A stretch of DNA of 64,000 bases, taken from positions 744,001 through 808,000 of the forward strand of contig JAYJMM010000111.1 in NCBI GenBank assembly GCA_037349105.1. The letters are read 5' to 3'. How positions within the stretch are numbered: position 1 is the stretch's first letter; each line of letters begins with the position of its first letter. Positions 1 through 11,746 of this stretch are shown here, piece after piece. The DNA is from Limnomonas spitsbergensis. Its lineage: Eukaryota; Chlorophyta; Chlorophyceae; Chlamydomonadales. Position numbers and translations under genes: made by a program. Under the pieces are notes generated by a model that was given only the letters and a program-made list of their open reading frames with translations, did no database searches and was not told where the DNA came from.

Positions 1-2
1 GC

Positions 3-281
3 TATCATGGCCACCCCTGCTGCCCCTACAGCCCATGTAGCCCCTGCAGCCCCAGCAGCCTTCCTCCCCCAGGTTCATCTGAAGAGAGCATGTCCGCATC
101 AGTACAGGAGGCAGCTCTTTACATTGGCACTAGCCCAGAAATCTTGATAGCTTTTGTGCAGCCTTTGGGCCTAGATGGAAGGAATTTGGCATGGGCCATC
201 TACCAGACTACCCCTAGGAGTGGAGTCAACCAAGTTCGCAGTGGGTGTCATTGCGCGCGTCATGATGCGCAACCAACCTGA
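3..281 (+). CDS. 3' end of an unidentified protein gene (partial)
   Basis: A frame is open from the window edge to a TGA at 279-281, about 92 residues. The first part is rich in Pro, Ser and Cys; the rest (from the Met codon at 90) has ordinary globular composition, including ALYIGTSPEILIAF. CCCCCAG at about 66-72 could be a splice acceptor, so the Ala/Pro-rich stretch before it may be intron or low-complexity coding sequence. No family is recognised. The gene body lies outside the window. Confidence 0.35.
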   Translation, partial: YHGHPCCPYSPCSPCSPSSLPPPGSSEESMSASVQEAALYIGTSPEILIAFVQPLGLDGRNLAWAIYQTTPRSGVNQVRSGCHCARHDAQPT

Positions 282-549
282 TCAGTCGGGTCTCATTCCC
301 ACCTTTTATTTTGTATTTTTAAGCGGATTCACTATGCAGACTATATTGCCTAGCCATGCCCTTTGTTTCATGATGTTTGAGGCACCTTCATTTTGCTTGA
401 TACGCACGAGACATGCCTCTCAAGTAGCTTAGAGCGGGGCTTCTGACTGAAATCTTGGTTTCCTGTTTTCCCCTCGAAATTGCATAGTTCAGGATTCATG
501 TGACGGTATTACGGCTTCAGATTTATTTCATCACAATTACGCTGATTTG

Positions 550-1300
550 CCTTAGGTATGCCACTCTAGGAGACCCAAGCAAGGCTGAATACTGAAATTT
601 TAATTATGCTGATGCACCCTAGACATGCCACTCTAGGAGACCCGAGGAGGTCTCTAGACTGAAATCTTAATTATGCTGACGCGCCCCAGGCATGTCACTC
701 TAGGAGACCCAGGCATGCACCATAGGAGACGTGAGCAAGGCTTTAGGCTGAAATCTTGATTACGGTATACTGATGCGCCCCAGGCATGCCACTCTAGGAG
801 ACCCAAGCATGGCTCCACACTGAACCTTAATTATGTTGATGCGCCCTAGACATGCCACTCTAGGAGACCCAAGCATGGCTCAATACTGAACCTTAATTAT
901 GCGGATGCGCCCCAGGCATGCCACTCTAGGAGACCCAAGCATGGCTCCATACTGAACCTTAAGCATGCTGATGCGCCACAGACATGCCACGTTAGGAGAC
1001 CCAAGCAGGGGGTCTTAGACTGGAATCTTCATTATGCTGATGCGCCCTAGACATGCCACTCTAAGAGACGTGAGCAATGCTGTAGACTTAAATCTTAATT
1101 ATGTTGATGAGCCACAAGCATGCCACTCGAGGAATCCCAAGCAGGGGGTTAAAGTGAAATCTAATTTGTGTCGATGCCCCTAGGCTTGCCACTCTAGGAG
1201 ACCCAAGCTGGGCTGTAGACTGGAATCATAATTGCACTGATGCACTCCCAGCATGTCACTCTAGAGCACCCAAGCTGGGTTGAAGGTTTAAATCTTGAGT
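550..1300. repeat. 66-bp tandem array, about 11 degenerate copies
   Basis: Each unit carries ATGCCACTCTAGGAGACCC followed by AAGC, then a segment ending in CTTAATTATGCTGATGCGCC. Copies begin roughly every 60-70 bp and diverge by point changes and small indels. No coding potential is seen. 281-550 holds nothing I recognise. Confidence 0.8.
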
Positions 1301-1343
1301 GTGGATCCCTGTGATACTGTTATGCCATTGAGGGATACTGTTG

Positions 1344-2682
1344 CTAAGTCACTTTCACTGGGTAAGGCTGTTGAGTCAAGTTCAAAACCACTGTATTACA
1401 TGACGGAAACCTCAATATTGGCGGAAATACGAGCCAAGCATAGACAACTGAAGACAGGCTGAAGTTTTTTTGTCGCTTCGCAAAGAAGCGCTCCCCTGAC
1501 TCCTTCTCCTTCTGAACTGTGTTCATGTGGTGCACACAGTACCGCACGCACAGAAGGAAAACAATATGAGACATGTATCCGCAGTTGCTCTCCAAACTCC
1601 TGATTAGTTTTGGTGAATGCCCGGAGCGGTCGCTGCGCATCCTAGCGAAAGCAGCCCTCAAGTCATCAAGCTTCTCCTCAGAGATACCAGCAGAGTAGCT
1701 GCTGTCTTGCAGGAGGGCTAGCCGTGATATACGGTGGCTATGGTCCTGGACACAGCATCTGTCCTTGAAGCTTGACCCCAAAACAAGCGGCGCCTCAAGA
1801 TCTGCCAAACAAGGGACCGCGATGCAACACCGGTCATGGTGAAAGCCAATTGTGATACCATCATACTGCTGCATGATGACGTCAAGCGTGGCACGCCGAA
1901 AGAGCGGCGACTCGTTGCTGAGCAAGCGCTGCTTTGCAGTTGCAACAACGGCCGCAGTGACCTCTATGGAGCCTGTCATAGGCACTATGTGATACCTTCG
2001 AAGGGCATGAATGGTAGAACTGAGCAAATGGAGCAGGTGCAATGTGCCAAACCTTGACCATCCTACGGCCGGTGGCCCTGGCAAAACAGGGCTTGATGTG
2101 CGTGGATCCCCGGTCCTTAGCTGAATCACAGTAGAGGCTCCCTAAAATAAACACGTGTAGCATACCCTGGGTTGCACCTTTTTGTTTGCAAGTGGCAGTT
2201 CAGGATATCTGACTGACCTGAGCAGCAAGTTGCGGTAGAAGTTCCACAAGCCGATACATTGCGCTGACCAGTCACACATGACCTCATACGAGAAGAAGCA
2301 CATGGGGCTGTACCTAAGCGGGGTATGGGAAAGAGAAAGTGATACATTACAAAGGCTTGATCCATGGCATGCTCTGTTTAAATCCACTCGTGATGTACAT
2401 TTGCCCCTGTTTGTAGAAAAGCTTCGGGTTAGCGAATTTACAGTCTAGCCCAGGGCAAATTTACCTCAGCAAGGCGAACTCTGATCCATCTGCCTCGAAA
2501 CGCCCAGGCGGGATTAAAGCACGGTGCATACGGGTATGCAACTTGACCTTCAGCAGTCCACCTAACCTGAAGACGCCACATGTCATGTCAGGCAGCTTCT
2601 GGTCCCCCCACGAGATATGGCCGCATGTCTGGCCACACCTCTTTGCAGAGCAGCTGTGAGTCGTTAGCCCCTCCTCTGTCAT
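1344..2682 (-). CDS. Putative multi-exon gene of unknown function
   Basis: The main open stretch (1344-2129) encodes up to 261 residues of globular composition, with blocks such as TLDVIMQQYDGITIGFHHD and EEKLDDLRAAFARMRSD. Upstream on the same strand are two likely exons. One, near 2215-2320, is bounded by an AG acceptor and a GTCAGT donor and encodes FFSYEVMCDWSAQCIGLWNF. The other, near 2461-2560, ends at a GTAAAT donor and encodes RALIPPGRFEADGSEFALL. I did not resolve all junctions or the start. No family is recognised; it may be a transposon-derived gene, since both sides are repeats. Confidence 0.35.
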
Positions 2683-2879
2683 GGATCACGCAGATGAATC
2701 GTCGCCGGTATTCTCGCAGATGCGGACCAGATCCCCCCGTGAACTGCAGCCAGTGAGAATGTTCATGACTCGTGGATCCTTGGCTGGGTTCTCTAGCATA
2801 CAGTCACGAGAGATGCTGCAATGTTGGCAGACGGGGGGTAGTGCGTATGCGGGCGGGGTGTTTGCATGTGGGAAGGAGC

Positions 2880-3250
2880 TAAGAATACAGGTGGAGGGTC
2901 GCGAGCGCAGCTACGTGATGTGAATGCAAGCGAGGACCTGTGCATGCAAGGAACGCGCATGCGTGTGGGGCGCTCTGCAAGCAGGCGGGATGCTGTGCAT
3001 GTGGGCAGGGGTGTGTGCATGTAGGCAGTGTGCATGTGGGTGGGAGCTGTGCATGCAAGCGGTGCGCATGCGGCCGGGGGGTAGTACGGTAGTGCATGCA
3101 AGCGGCCAAGCGGGAGGGTACCGTGCATGCATGATTGCATGCGGGGGGCTGGGCATGCATTCGGGGGCTGCCAGTGCTGGTGGAAGCTGCGCATGCATGT
3201 AAGATGTCGCCCCAAAAGGGTGGGATGCTGTGTTCGCTGGATGGCTCAAT
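2880..3250. repeat. GCATGC-rich degenerate minisatellite
   Basis: Short irregular units built on GTGCATGCAAGC and GCATGTGGGCGGG. All frames on both strands stay open only because the units lack stops. 3250-3647 holds nothing I recognise. Confidence 0.6.
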
Positions 3251-3654
3251 GCTGTGCATGTGGGCTAGACTGCACACCAAAATGCAGTGAATGCTCTTGT
3301 AGTAGGCGATGTTCAGGCACGCTTCGTACCAGTAAAATTAGTACCGGCAGCTGTAGATAATCGCTCCTCATCAGGATGGGCTGCAGCAGCGATTAGTCCA
3401 CCCTCGCCTGCAATACCCCCGCTTCCATGGAGGCCCTCTGGGCACTTGGTACGATCGGAATCGAGGTCGATAAATAACAAGTATTGCAAGTATTTAATGG
3501 CATGCGCTCCTCTTCAAAGATGACGGACTTAGGAAAAAATGACGTCACTCACTTGCCAACGTTGGCAAATAATGCCATGTCATTTGACTGAAACGTTGGA
3601 GAGTAAAAGTACGTTTTTAAGGGAGATCGATACCTCGAACTGGATGCGAGTGGG

Positions 3655-3864
3655 CAGATAAGTCAGTCACTCAAACTCTAATGCCGTACGTATACCAGAT
3701 TTCTTTCAACCACATTAGAGATCGCCCAACGTCATACGCTTAGGGTACGCTTAGGGTGTAGGACAGCCAGCCCAAGAATTGCTGCGCTTCGCGCAGCTAG
3801 CTTTAGGATCGATGCCATTTATACGCCAGCCTTTCATATTTATTAAAAACAAGCAACTCAAACC
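3655..3864 (+). repeat. Left terminal inverted repeat of the 6-kb element
   Basis: Starts CAGATAAGTCAGTCACTC and runs inward to AAGCAACTCAAACC. It contains two copies of TACGCTTAGGG and the short palindrome GCGCTTCGCGC. It matches the reverse complement of 9467-9676 with a few substitutions. Confidence 0.9.
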
Positions 3865-4041
3865 ATTTGGCAAATATTAGGCGATCCCGTACCTGATTCC
3901 GCACCTGAGGATTCCTTAAGGGAACCAGAGAGGGAACTATCACTTCGAGTTTTCGCTGCAATTGAGACCGAGTCAGTGCAACATTCGTATGATCCAATGT
4001 TTACCGACATCTTGCCGCGAACGCAACGCCTTGCTGGTTGA
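3847..4041 (+). pseudogene. Coding remnant near the left TIR
   Basis: This frame has no ATG but reads as ordinary acidic protein for about 60 codons, including GDPVPDSAPEDSLREPERE and SYDPMFTDILPRTQ, then stops at TGA 4039-4041 where minisatellite DNA begins. It points away from the left TIR. I infer it is the surviving edge of the element's original gene. No family is recognised. Confidence 0.4.
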
Positions 4042-4715
4042 TGCTGTCTTGCTCTATTCTGGTGGGTGCATGGCCGCATGCAAAACACCCCAACAGTCAC
4101 AGCACCATGCCTTCCCAGTGTGTGGAGCACCTCACCAGGCTGATGAGCGCCACCTGCATGCACAATGCCTTACCCTTATGCACAGCGCCCGCCCAGCGGG
4201 CGCCCGAGGGCGCAACGCCCTGGTTTTGGCTGCAGACTGCAGTGCCCAACTTTCATTCAAAGCGCATGCCCCGTGAGCAACGCCATGCTGGTTGTTGCAG
4301 TGTCCCACCCGCATGGTCTGTAATCCGCTCGCATGCACAGCTACCTAAGTCCATGCCGGTGTTTGTCGTAGTGCCCACCCGCATCCTCTTATTCCTCTGC
4401 ATCCCGCTTGTTTGTGTGGCGCTTGCCTGTTTGTGCACCGTGCTTGTCGTTGCTGCGCACTTCCCTAATGCTCAATGCCCCCCGTATGTCGAGCGCCGTG
4501 TCATTGATTGCATCGCCCTACAGCTCCCTGCTGTGGGTGGCAGCTCCCAGCCCTCATGTGCAACGACCGCACGTATATGTTTCGCCCTGACATTGGTCGC
4601 AGCTCCCCACCCTTCCGCACTGTGCCCGCCCTGACAGTCATTGCAGCACCCCGTCCTCATGCATTGTGCCCTCTGTATGTGCAACGCCTTGCCGGTGGCT
4701 GCATGTGTAGCTGAG
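4042..4715. repeat. Irregular repeat field with GCATGCACAGC and CAGCTCCC units
   Basis: Degenerate short units (GCATGCACA, CAACGCC, GTGCCC) in no fixed period. Several overlapping frames stay open in both strands, which reflects composition and not genes. Confidence 0.5.
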
Positions 4716-6175
4716 GCCAACTCGCAGGTGTCTTTATTCCCTCAGACGCCTGTGACTTCGTTGACACAGTTCAAGATTGCGTGTCCAGTTTTGTTCAATT
4801 CTAAGGATGTAATAAGGGACCGTTTGGCTCCAAATGGCCCCCTCGGCCCCCCTTCAAAGGCTGCACTGGTAGATGTGGCCTACTTACTGGTGTCCTAATT
4901 CCTTAGGAAAACCACTGTGGCAGACATAGCTGACAGATATTAGGACTGCTGTTCCAGTTTGGTTCAATTCTGAGGAGGTGTTTGCGGGATGCGTTTTGCT
5001 CTCAATGGGCCTCTCGGCCCCTGCTTTAAGGGTCCACACTGCCACGGTAGCTGAGGCCTACATGCTGGTGTCCAAATTCCTCCAGAAACTAATGCTATGC
5101 CTTTGGTGACATATATTAAGACTGCTGATCCAGTTTGGTTGATTTCTGAGAAGGCATTTGGGGAGGGGGTCGCTCTCAATGGACCTCTCGGCCCCGCTGT
5201 AAGGGCGCCGCGGTGGCTGAGGCCAACTTGCAGGTGTCCTAATTGCTCCAGAACACCAATGCGATGCCTTTGTTGACAAATGTCAGGAGTGCTGTTCCAG
5301 TTTGGTTGAACTCTGAGAAGTTGTTTGGGGGCTTTTTCGCTCTCAATGGCCCTCTCGGCCCCGCTTTAAGGGCGCCGCGGTGGCTAAGGCCAACTTGCAG
5401 GTGTCATAACTCCTCCAGAACACCAATGCTATGCCTTTGTTTACATGTATCAGGAGTGCTGTTCCAGTTTGGTTGGATTTTGAGAAGTTGTTTAGGGGGT
5501 TTTCGCTCTCAATGGCCCTCATGGACCCGCTTTGAGGGCGCCACAGTGGCTGAGGCCAACTTGCAGGTGTCCAAATTCCTCCAGAATCTAATGCTATGCC
5601 TGTGTTAACATACTTCAGGGTTGCTGTTCCAGTTTGGAAGAATTATGAGAAGGTGGTGAGGGCCACTTGCTCTCAATGGCCCTCTCGGCCCCCGCTTTGA
5701 GGGCGCCGCGGTGGCTGAAGCCAACTTGCAGGTGTCCAAATGTATCCAGAACACCAATGCTATGCTTTTGTTGCCATATATCAGGAGTGCCGTTCCAGTT
5801 GAAAGAATTATGAGAAGGTGTTTGGGGGCTTTTTGCTCTCAATGGTCCTCTCGGCCCCCGGTTTGAGGGCGCCGCGGTGGCTCAGGCCACTTGCAGGTGT
5901 CCAAATTCCTCCAGAACACCAATGCTATGCCTATGTTTAAATATCTTAGGACTGCTGTTCTAGTTTGGTTTAATTCTGAGGAGGTTTTTAGGGCTCTTTC
6001 GCTCTCAATGGCCCTATCGGCCCCGCTTTGAGGGCGCCGCAGAGGCTGAGGCCAACTTGCAGATGTAAAATTTCCTCCAGAAAATCAATGCCATGCCTTT
6101 GATGACATATTCTAGAAATGCAGTTCCAGCTTGCTAGATTTCTGAAAAGGAGTTTGGGGACTGTTTTGCTCCCAA
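4715..6175. repeat. 167-bp tandem array, about 9 copies
   Basis: The unit contains GAGGCCAACTTGCAGGTGTC, then CTCCAGAACACCAATGCTAT, then TCTCAATGGCCCTCTCGGC and GAGGGCGCCGCGGTGGCT. Copies recur at about 164-180 bp with scattered changes. No gene is evident. Confidence 0.8.
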
Positions 6176-6239
6176 TGACCACTACTGGTATACATAGCTC
6201 CCGGCATGCATAACACAAGCGAGATTAAGTTGCTGCTGG

Positions 6240-6800
6240 GCTAATTGGCTTCTAGTATGCCGTGCCATCACTCTTGTGTTATGAATGTCAGCTTAGCAAA
6301 AAAAACTAATAGGTGCAACACTAGACCAGTACCGGTATCCATTCCTGGATGTCATAAAATAAGGTAGATGAAGCGGTTGCATGACTGATTGGCCTCCAAT
6401 GCGCATCGCTATCACTGCTGTCTTATCAATGGCTGTTGGGCTGAAGCCCCTATCCTAAGCATCCATGGATCACTGCCAGTGCTCATTCACGTAACTCATA
6501 ACACAAGGCAGATGAAGTAGATGCGGGGCTGACTTGCTTCAAGTGTGCATCATCATCGCTGTTGCGTTATCAATGGCTGCTGGGCTGAAGCACCCATCCT
6601 AAGCATCCATGGACCATTACCAGTATCCATTCACGTAACTCATGTCTCACGGCAGATAAAGTGGCTGCAAGACTGATTGGCTTCCAATGTTCAGTGCCTT
6701 CATTGTTGTGTTATCAATGGCTGTTGGGCTGAAGCTTCTGTCCTAAGCATCCATAAACCACTACCGGTATCCATTCACGGAACTCAATACACAAGGCATA
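6240..6800. repeat. About 145-bp tandem array, 4 copies
   Basis: Units carry TTATCAATGGCTG(C/T)TGGGC and CTAAGCATCCATGGA, then CCATTCACGTAACTCAT. Confidence 0.65.
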
Positions 6801-6839
6801 TAAACTGGTATTGTGACTCATTGGCTTCCATTGCACATG

Positions 6840-8430
6840 CCCTTCATGGTAGTGAGGGTACTGCGGTACTGCAGCGAAGGGGCAGTGCATGCCAATGAGT
6901 GCAGTCATGCTTCAACATACAGGGGGTGCATGCCTGTGAGTGCATTCATGCTTCAGCATACATGCAGTGAATGCACGTGGGTGCAGTACTGCAACAGTGC
7001 TGGCATTAAGTGTATACTAGTGGGTGCAGCGCTGCGGCAGTGCTGGCATGAACTGCATAGTAGTGGGTGAGATGTTGCGGCAGTGGTGGAATAAAGTGCA
7101 TACCATTGGGTGTGACGCTGCAGCAGCGCTGGCATGATATGCATGGTAGTGGGTGCGGCGCTGCGGCAGTGCTAGCAGTATATGCATGCCAGTGGGTGCG
7201 GCGGTACAGCAACATGCTGGTAGTGCATGCCATTGGGTAAGGCGATGCATCACCATGTATGTGGTGCATGTCAATGGGTGCAGTGGTGCTGCTGCGCACA
7301 GGCATTGCAAGCCAGTGGGTGCAGTGGTGCTGCTGCGCACATGCAGTGCATACCAGTGGGTGCAGTAGTGCTGCTGCGCACATGCAGTACATGTCAGTGG
7401 GTGCAGTGGTGCTCCTGGGCACAGGCATTGCATGCCAGTGGGTGCAGTGGTGTTGTTGCGCACATGCAGTGCATGCCAGTGGGTGCAGTGGTGCTCCTGG
7501 GCACAGGCAGTACATGCCAGTGGGTGCAATGGTGCTGCTGCGCACAAGCAGTACATGCCAATGGGTGCTGTGGTGTTGCTGCGCACAAGCAGTACATGCC
7601 AGTGGGTGCAGTGGTGTTGATGCACACATGCAGTACATGTCAGTGGGTGCAGTGGTGTTGCTGCACACATGCAGTACAGGCCAGTGGGTGCAGTGGTGTT
7701 GCTGCGCACAGGCAGCACATGCCAGTGGGTGCAGTGGTGCTGTTGCGCACAGGCAATGCATGTCAGTGGGTGCAGTGGTGCTGCTGCGCACATGCAGTAC
7801 ATGCCAGTGGGTGCAGTTGAGCTGCTGCGCACAGGCAGTGCATGCTAGTGGGTGCAGTGGAGCTGCTGCGCACATGCAGTGCATGCCAGTGGGTGCAGTA
7901 TAGCTGCTGCGCACAGGCAGTGCATGCCAGTGGGTGCAGTGGTGCTGCTGCGCACAGGCAGTGCATGCCTGTGGGTGCAGTGGTGCTGCTGCGCACAGGC
8001 AGTACATGCCATATGGTGTAGTGGTGCTGCAGCGCAAAGGCAGTACATGCCAGTGGGTGCAGTGGTGCTGCTGTGTACATGCATTACAGACCAGTGGGCG
8101 CAGTGGTGATGCTGTGTGCAGGCAATGTGTTTCAGTGGGTGTTACGGTACTGTAGCACACAGGCAGTGCGTGCCAGTGGGTGCTGCGGTACTGTAGCACA
8201 CAGGCAGTACATGCCTGAGGGTGTTGCAGTACTGTAGCACACAGGCAGTGCATGCCAGTGGGTGCAGTGGTGCTGCTGCGCACAGGCAGTACATGCCAGT
8301 GGGTGCAGCGGTACTGCAATGTGCAGGCAGAGCATGTCAGTGGAGTGAGGGTGCTATAGGGTGTATGTAGTGCATGCCAGTGGGTGTGTCAGTGTTGCTG
8401 CCCACAGGAAGTGCATGACAGTGAGGTAGG
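6840..8430. repeat. 41-bp minisatellite, about 35 copies
   Basis: The consensus includes GTGCATGCCAGTGGGTGCAG followed by TGGTGCTGCTGCGCACAGGCA. Because 41 is not a multiple of 3, each unit shifts frame; long apparent proteins on both strands (up to 437 codons on the minus strand) are artefacts of stop-free units. The edges are more degenerate than the core. Confidence 0.85.
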
Positions 8431-8479
8431 TAGTTAGGCAGCATGCTTATAGTGTACCGTATGTCTTTCTGCTAGAGGT

Positions 8480-9140
8480 AGGTGGGACCATGGTGCATCA
8501 GCATGCATGCAGTGCATGTCAGTGGGGTTGTGCCGGTGGGGCGCTACTGCAGGCACGCAGGGTGTAATCGTATCGGACGGGCTACATGCATGCATGCAGG
8601 ATGCTATGCAAGTAAGCAGGGCGCTGTCATGATGACGGGGCACCTTGTACGCAGGCGGGGTGCTGTCATACCGGTGGGGTACTATGCATGCAAGCAGGGT
8701 GCTGTCGTTCTGTCGGAGCCATATGCATGCATGCAGGGTGCTATGCAAGTAAGCAGGGTGTTGTCATGATGTCGGAAACCTTTGTATGCATGCCGTTGCT
8801 GTCATGCCAGTGAGGTGCATGCATGCAAGCAGGGTGCTGTCGTGCTGGCAGGGCCATATGCAGGCAGGGTGTTGTCGTGCCCGTGGGGCGCAACTGCATG
8901 CACGCGGGGTGCTATCCGTATGACCGTGCGCAAGTTATGCCGGCTGGGTGCTTTGCATGCTGGCAGGGCGCTGTCCTGCCGGCGGGACGCTTCTACATGC
9001 AGGCGGAGTGCTGTCGTGCCAGTGGGATGCTCTGCGTGCATGCAAGGTGTTGTCATTCGAGTGGGGAGCCGGCTTGCCGGCGGGGAGGAACTGCATGCGG
9101 GCGGTGTATTGGCATGCATGCGGGTAGCTACTGCATCGTT
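8480..9140. repeat. GCATGCAAGCAGGGTGCTGTC-type minisatellite
   Basis: Units of roughly 30-45 bp centred on ATGCATGCAAGCAGGGTGCT with alternating CGTGCC(A/G)GTGGGG segments. Related to the GCATGC-rich array at 2.9-3.25 kb. Confidence 0.65.
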
Positions 9141-9141
9141 C

Positions 9142-9354
9142 TCACGGCATCTGATATCTGCAGTCCTGCCCGCATTGTGCCGGTAATTTACTGCCAGCTT
9201 GAGACTGTTGCGTGTAGGGCCATTTCGGCATCAGCAGCCAGGAGGATCCAAATAATCCAATATCCTCGTCCTCCTTCCTCTGGTTGAGCCACTCCTGGGC
9301 ATCTATGGCGTCTTCAAAGAGTTCCTCCGCATCGATGAATTTGTTTCTCGCTAC
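9142..9354 (-). pseudogene. Coding remnant near the right TIR
   Basis: On the minus strand this frame reads for 70 codons with no ATG, including NKFIDAEELFEDAIDAQEW and LNQRKEDEDIGLFG, a strongly protein-like acidic segment. The same frame continues upstream past one TGA (9355-9357) with ELLNALRHRAN. It mirrors the remnant at the other end and probably comes from a gene lost from the element. No family is recognised. Confidence 0.4.
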
Positions 9355-9466
9355 TCAATTCGCCCTGTGGCGCAGTGCGTTGAGCAACTCTTGTCGAAGG
9401 TGTCTATTGATGGCCTAACTAACTCCCAACCCTAAACTCCTTCGGCGTTTATGTAGGCGCAGGAAT

Positions 9467-9676
9467 GGTTTGAGGTGCTTGTATAAAATAAATATGAAAG
9501 TCTGGCGTATAAATGGCATCGATCCTAAAGCTAGCTGCGCGAAGCGCATCAATTCTTGGGCTGGCTGTCCTACACCCTAAGCGTACCCTAAGCGTATGAC
9601 GTTGGGCGATCTCTAATGTGGTTAAAAGAAATCTGGTATACGTACGGTATTAGAGTTTGAGTGACAGACTTATCTG
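9467..9676 (-). repeat. Right terminal inverted repeat of the 6-kb element
   Basis: Reverse complement of 3655-3864, ending CTTATCTG at 9676 and followed directly by the second GAGTGGG copy. Confidence 0.9.
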
Positions 9677-9683
9677 GAGTGGG

Positions 9684-11746
9684 ACGCTGATTGTAACGTG
9701 AAAAATAGAATCTCACTGAATCGTTGAGGCAAACGCGAACGCGAGGGCAGGAACGCAGTGACCGCAGAAATAAGGAACGTCGGATTCAGAACAGCCGTAC
9801 AGGTTGCAGATGGGTCATGGACAGAGATTCTGGTCATGGAAGAGGAAGACGAGCGTTATATTAATGTGTGAATACACGAGCGACTGTGGCGACTATTGTG
9901 TACAAGGACGGGCGAGAGAAAAGGAGAGACATTAAACAAATAAAGGTGCGCTGTATACCGTAGTTCCTCCAATCTGCTCCAGTCGTGTTTTACGATACGT
10001 GAGATATGGGAAGAATGGAGGAGGTAGGACCCCTCTCCAGCGTGCAGGGTGAGGGGCTAGTTTCTTGAGGAGCTGGGGAATTGGATTTATTTTCCTTTCT
10101 GGGAGATGGTGTCTTTCCCTATTGTTTCTTGCTTCCTCTCCTTTTGCTACCCAGTAGATTTTTTATTTTGTTGGGCTTGCCTCATCTTGCCAGAAGCCCC
10201 ACCCAGCGGGCCGCCAGAGGTAACGCGCTTGCATGCGCACAAACTGAAGGCTACTGCCCAACGCATTCAGAATGAACGACACCAGTCATCAGAGGGCGGC
10301 ACAGCGATCAGCAGCGTGAAGCACGCTGCGAGGGAGACGGCGACTCGGCGAGCATGTGATACACGCGCTACGTGCTTGCTTACAAAGGTCTACCGTCAAG
10401 GAAACGCTTATAGACCGAAGATAGGCAGGTTCCCCAGACAGTGCCACAGATATCCTCTGGTTGTTCCAAAGCAGGCATGGGTGGTCGGTGGGATGCCCTA
10501 GCTGTGGTCAATATCGTTGAGGCGCAGATGTTTCAGTGGCTGGAATTCCTTTCGCTGTCCTACTTTCCTCCTTTTGTCTCGTTTTCTCTGCCCCTTCATT
10601 TACTTCCCCTCTGGATCATCTTTCCTACAGCTTTGCCGGGTCCGTCTGGGCCCTGCTCGAAAAGTGGGTGTTCAATTATCTGGTTGGAAACTGAGTGCGG
10701 GGAAGATAGTGGGGTTTCTCTTCCGTTCCAAGCACTGCCCAAAGGCTAGGCATGGCGTCGTTCCGATTGCACTAGGGATGCCTGCCCGGAGCCTGTGCTT
10801 CACTTAAGCCCTGGTGTGCACGAACAGGCACACTTTGCGCCATCAACAGCCCCACTTCTGCCATGCATGATTCCATCGTTTAGGAGCCGCGTACATTTGG
10901 AACAGGTGATTACATTATTGCTCTTAAACTTGAGCCATTCAACAACATCATGATATATGAAGGGTGTATATGCACTGGCCAGAGACGAAATACAGCCACT
11001 GTTCTTGCCCGGTTATGGCCACTCTGCGACAAAATAAAGCCACTGGACAGACTACATTGAATATTCGGATCTTGTGAAGAATTTTTGTCTTTGATACGGC
11101 GGATTAACACCTATGGAATTGCAGCAGGCAAACACAGCATATGGGTAGCATGCCCCACTTATATGCACAGACAGTCAGGAAAGTTCCGGAAAGTCCCCTT
11201 GTTCTTCAGATTTACTAGTAAATATTTACCATAAGTATTTGAAAATACAACTCAGGTTGCGACAGCAGCTTTTATGCCTTCTTGCTAATCGGTTCCAAAT
11301 GCATAAGAAGGTGTGACACGACACACTATTTACACTCAGTAAATAATCATCGATGCCAAAAATCCTTCATCTTATGACCAAGTGTCATGCATATAATACA
11401 TTGGGGTCGAGAACTGGCTGCAACCCTGTCGTGGCAGAGTGCAGCATGCTTCGAAATGTAAAAGGCCGGCTGCGACGGGTTACACTTCCTCCTCCTATGA
11501 GGAGCACCTGAGGGGCATGACAGCGTATGCAAAGATGTCAGAATGCATGCATAGCGTATTGTCATAGCAATCAAGGCCGCATGAAAGCGCGAGAATCAAG
11601 GCCAAGAAAAGCAAAGCATGCACGCGCAAGGTAGTACGCAGTGTCTTCAAATCCATGAAAATCAAGGCCAAGCAAAGCAAAGCATGTGCGCATGGTGGCC
11701 TGCAGTGTCTTCACTCAGAAAAAATCGTCCCTGGGTCGCGCATTTG
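9684..11746. other. Intergenic stretch without a supported gene
   Basis: Open frames of up to 131 codons occur at 10,081-10,807, but they overlap one another and show no recognisable protein. A 67-bp unit containing ATCAAGGCCAAG(A/C)AAAGC is repeated twice at 11,594 and 11,661. Nothing else is recognised. Confidence 0.5.

Larger units (their letters stand above)
3655..9676. mobile_element. 6.0-kb TIR DNA transposon, minisatellite-filled, probably non-autonomous
   Basis: The ends are long inverted repeats (3655-3864 and 9467-9676, about 210 bp, roughly 95% identical by eye) starting CAGATAAG. A perfect 7-bp direct repeat GAGTGGG flanks them at 3648-3654 and 9677-9683, as expected for a target-site duplication. 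No transposase is visible. Short coding-like remnants survive near each end and the middle is five different tandem arrays. CAG termini recall hAT elements, but those make 8-bp duplications and the eighth base does not match here, so the superfamily is left open. Confidence 0.85.

Noticed and set aside
7006..8319. A 437-codon minus-strand frame and several long plus-strand frames in the 41-bp array
   Set aside because: They exist only because the repeat unit lacks stops; the amino-acid pattern just cycles through the three frames of one unit.
10081..10807. Overlapping frames of 64-131 codons as genes
   Set aside because: They overlap in different frames, have no recognisable domain and no consistent splice signals.
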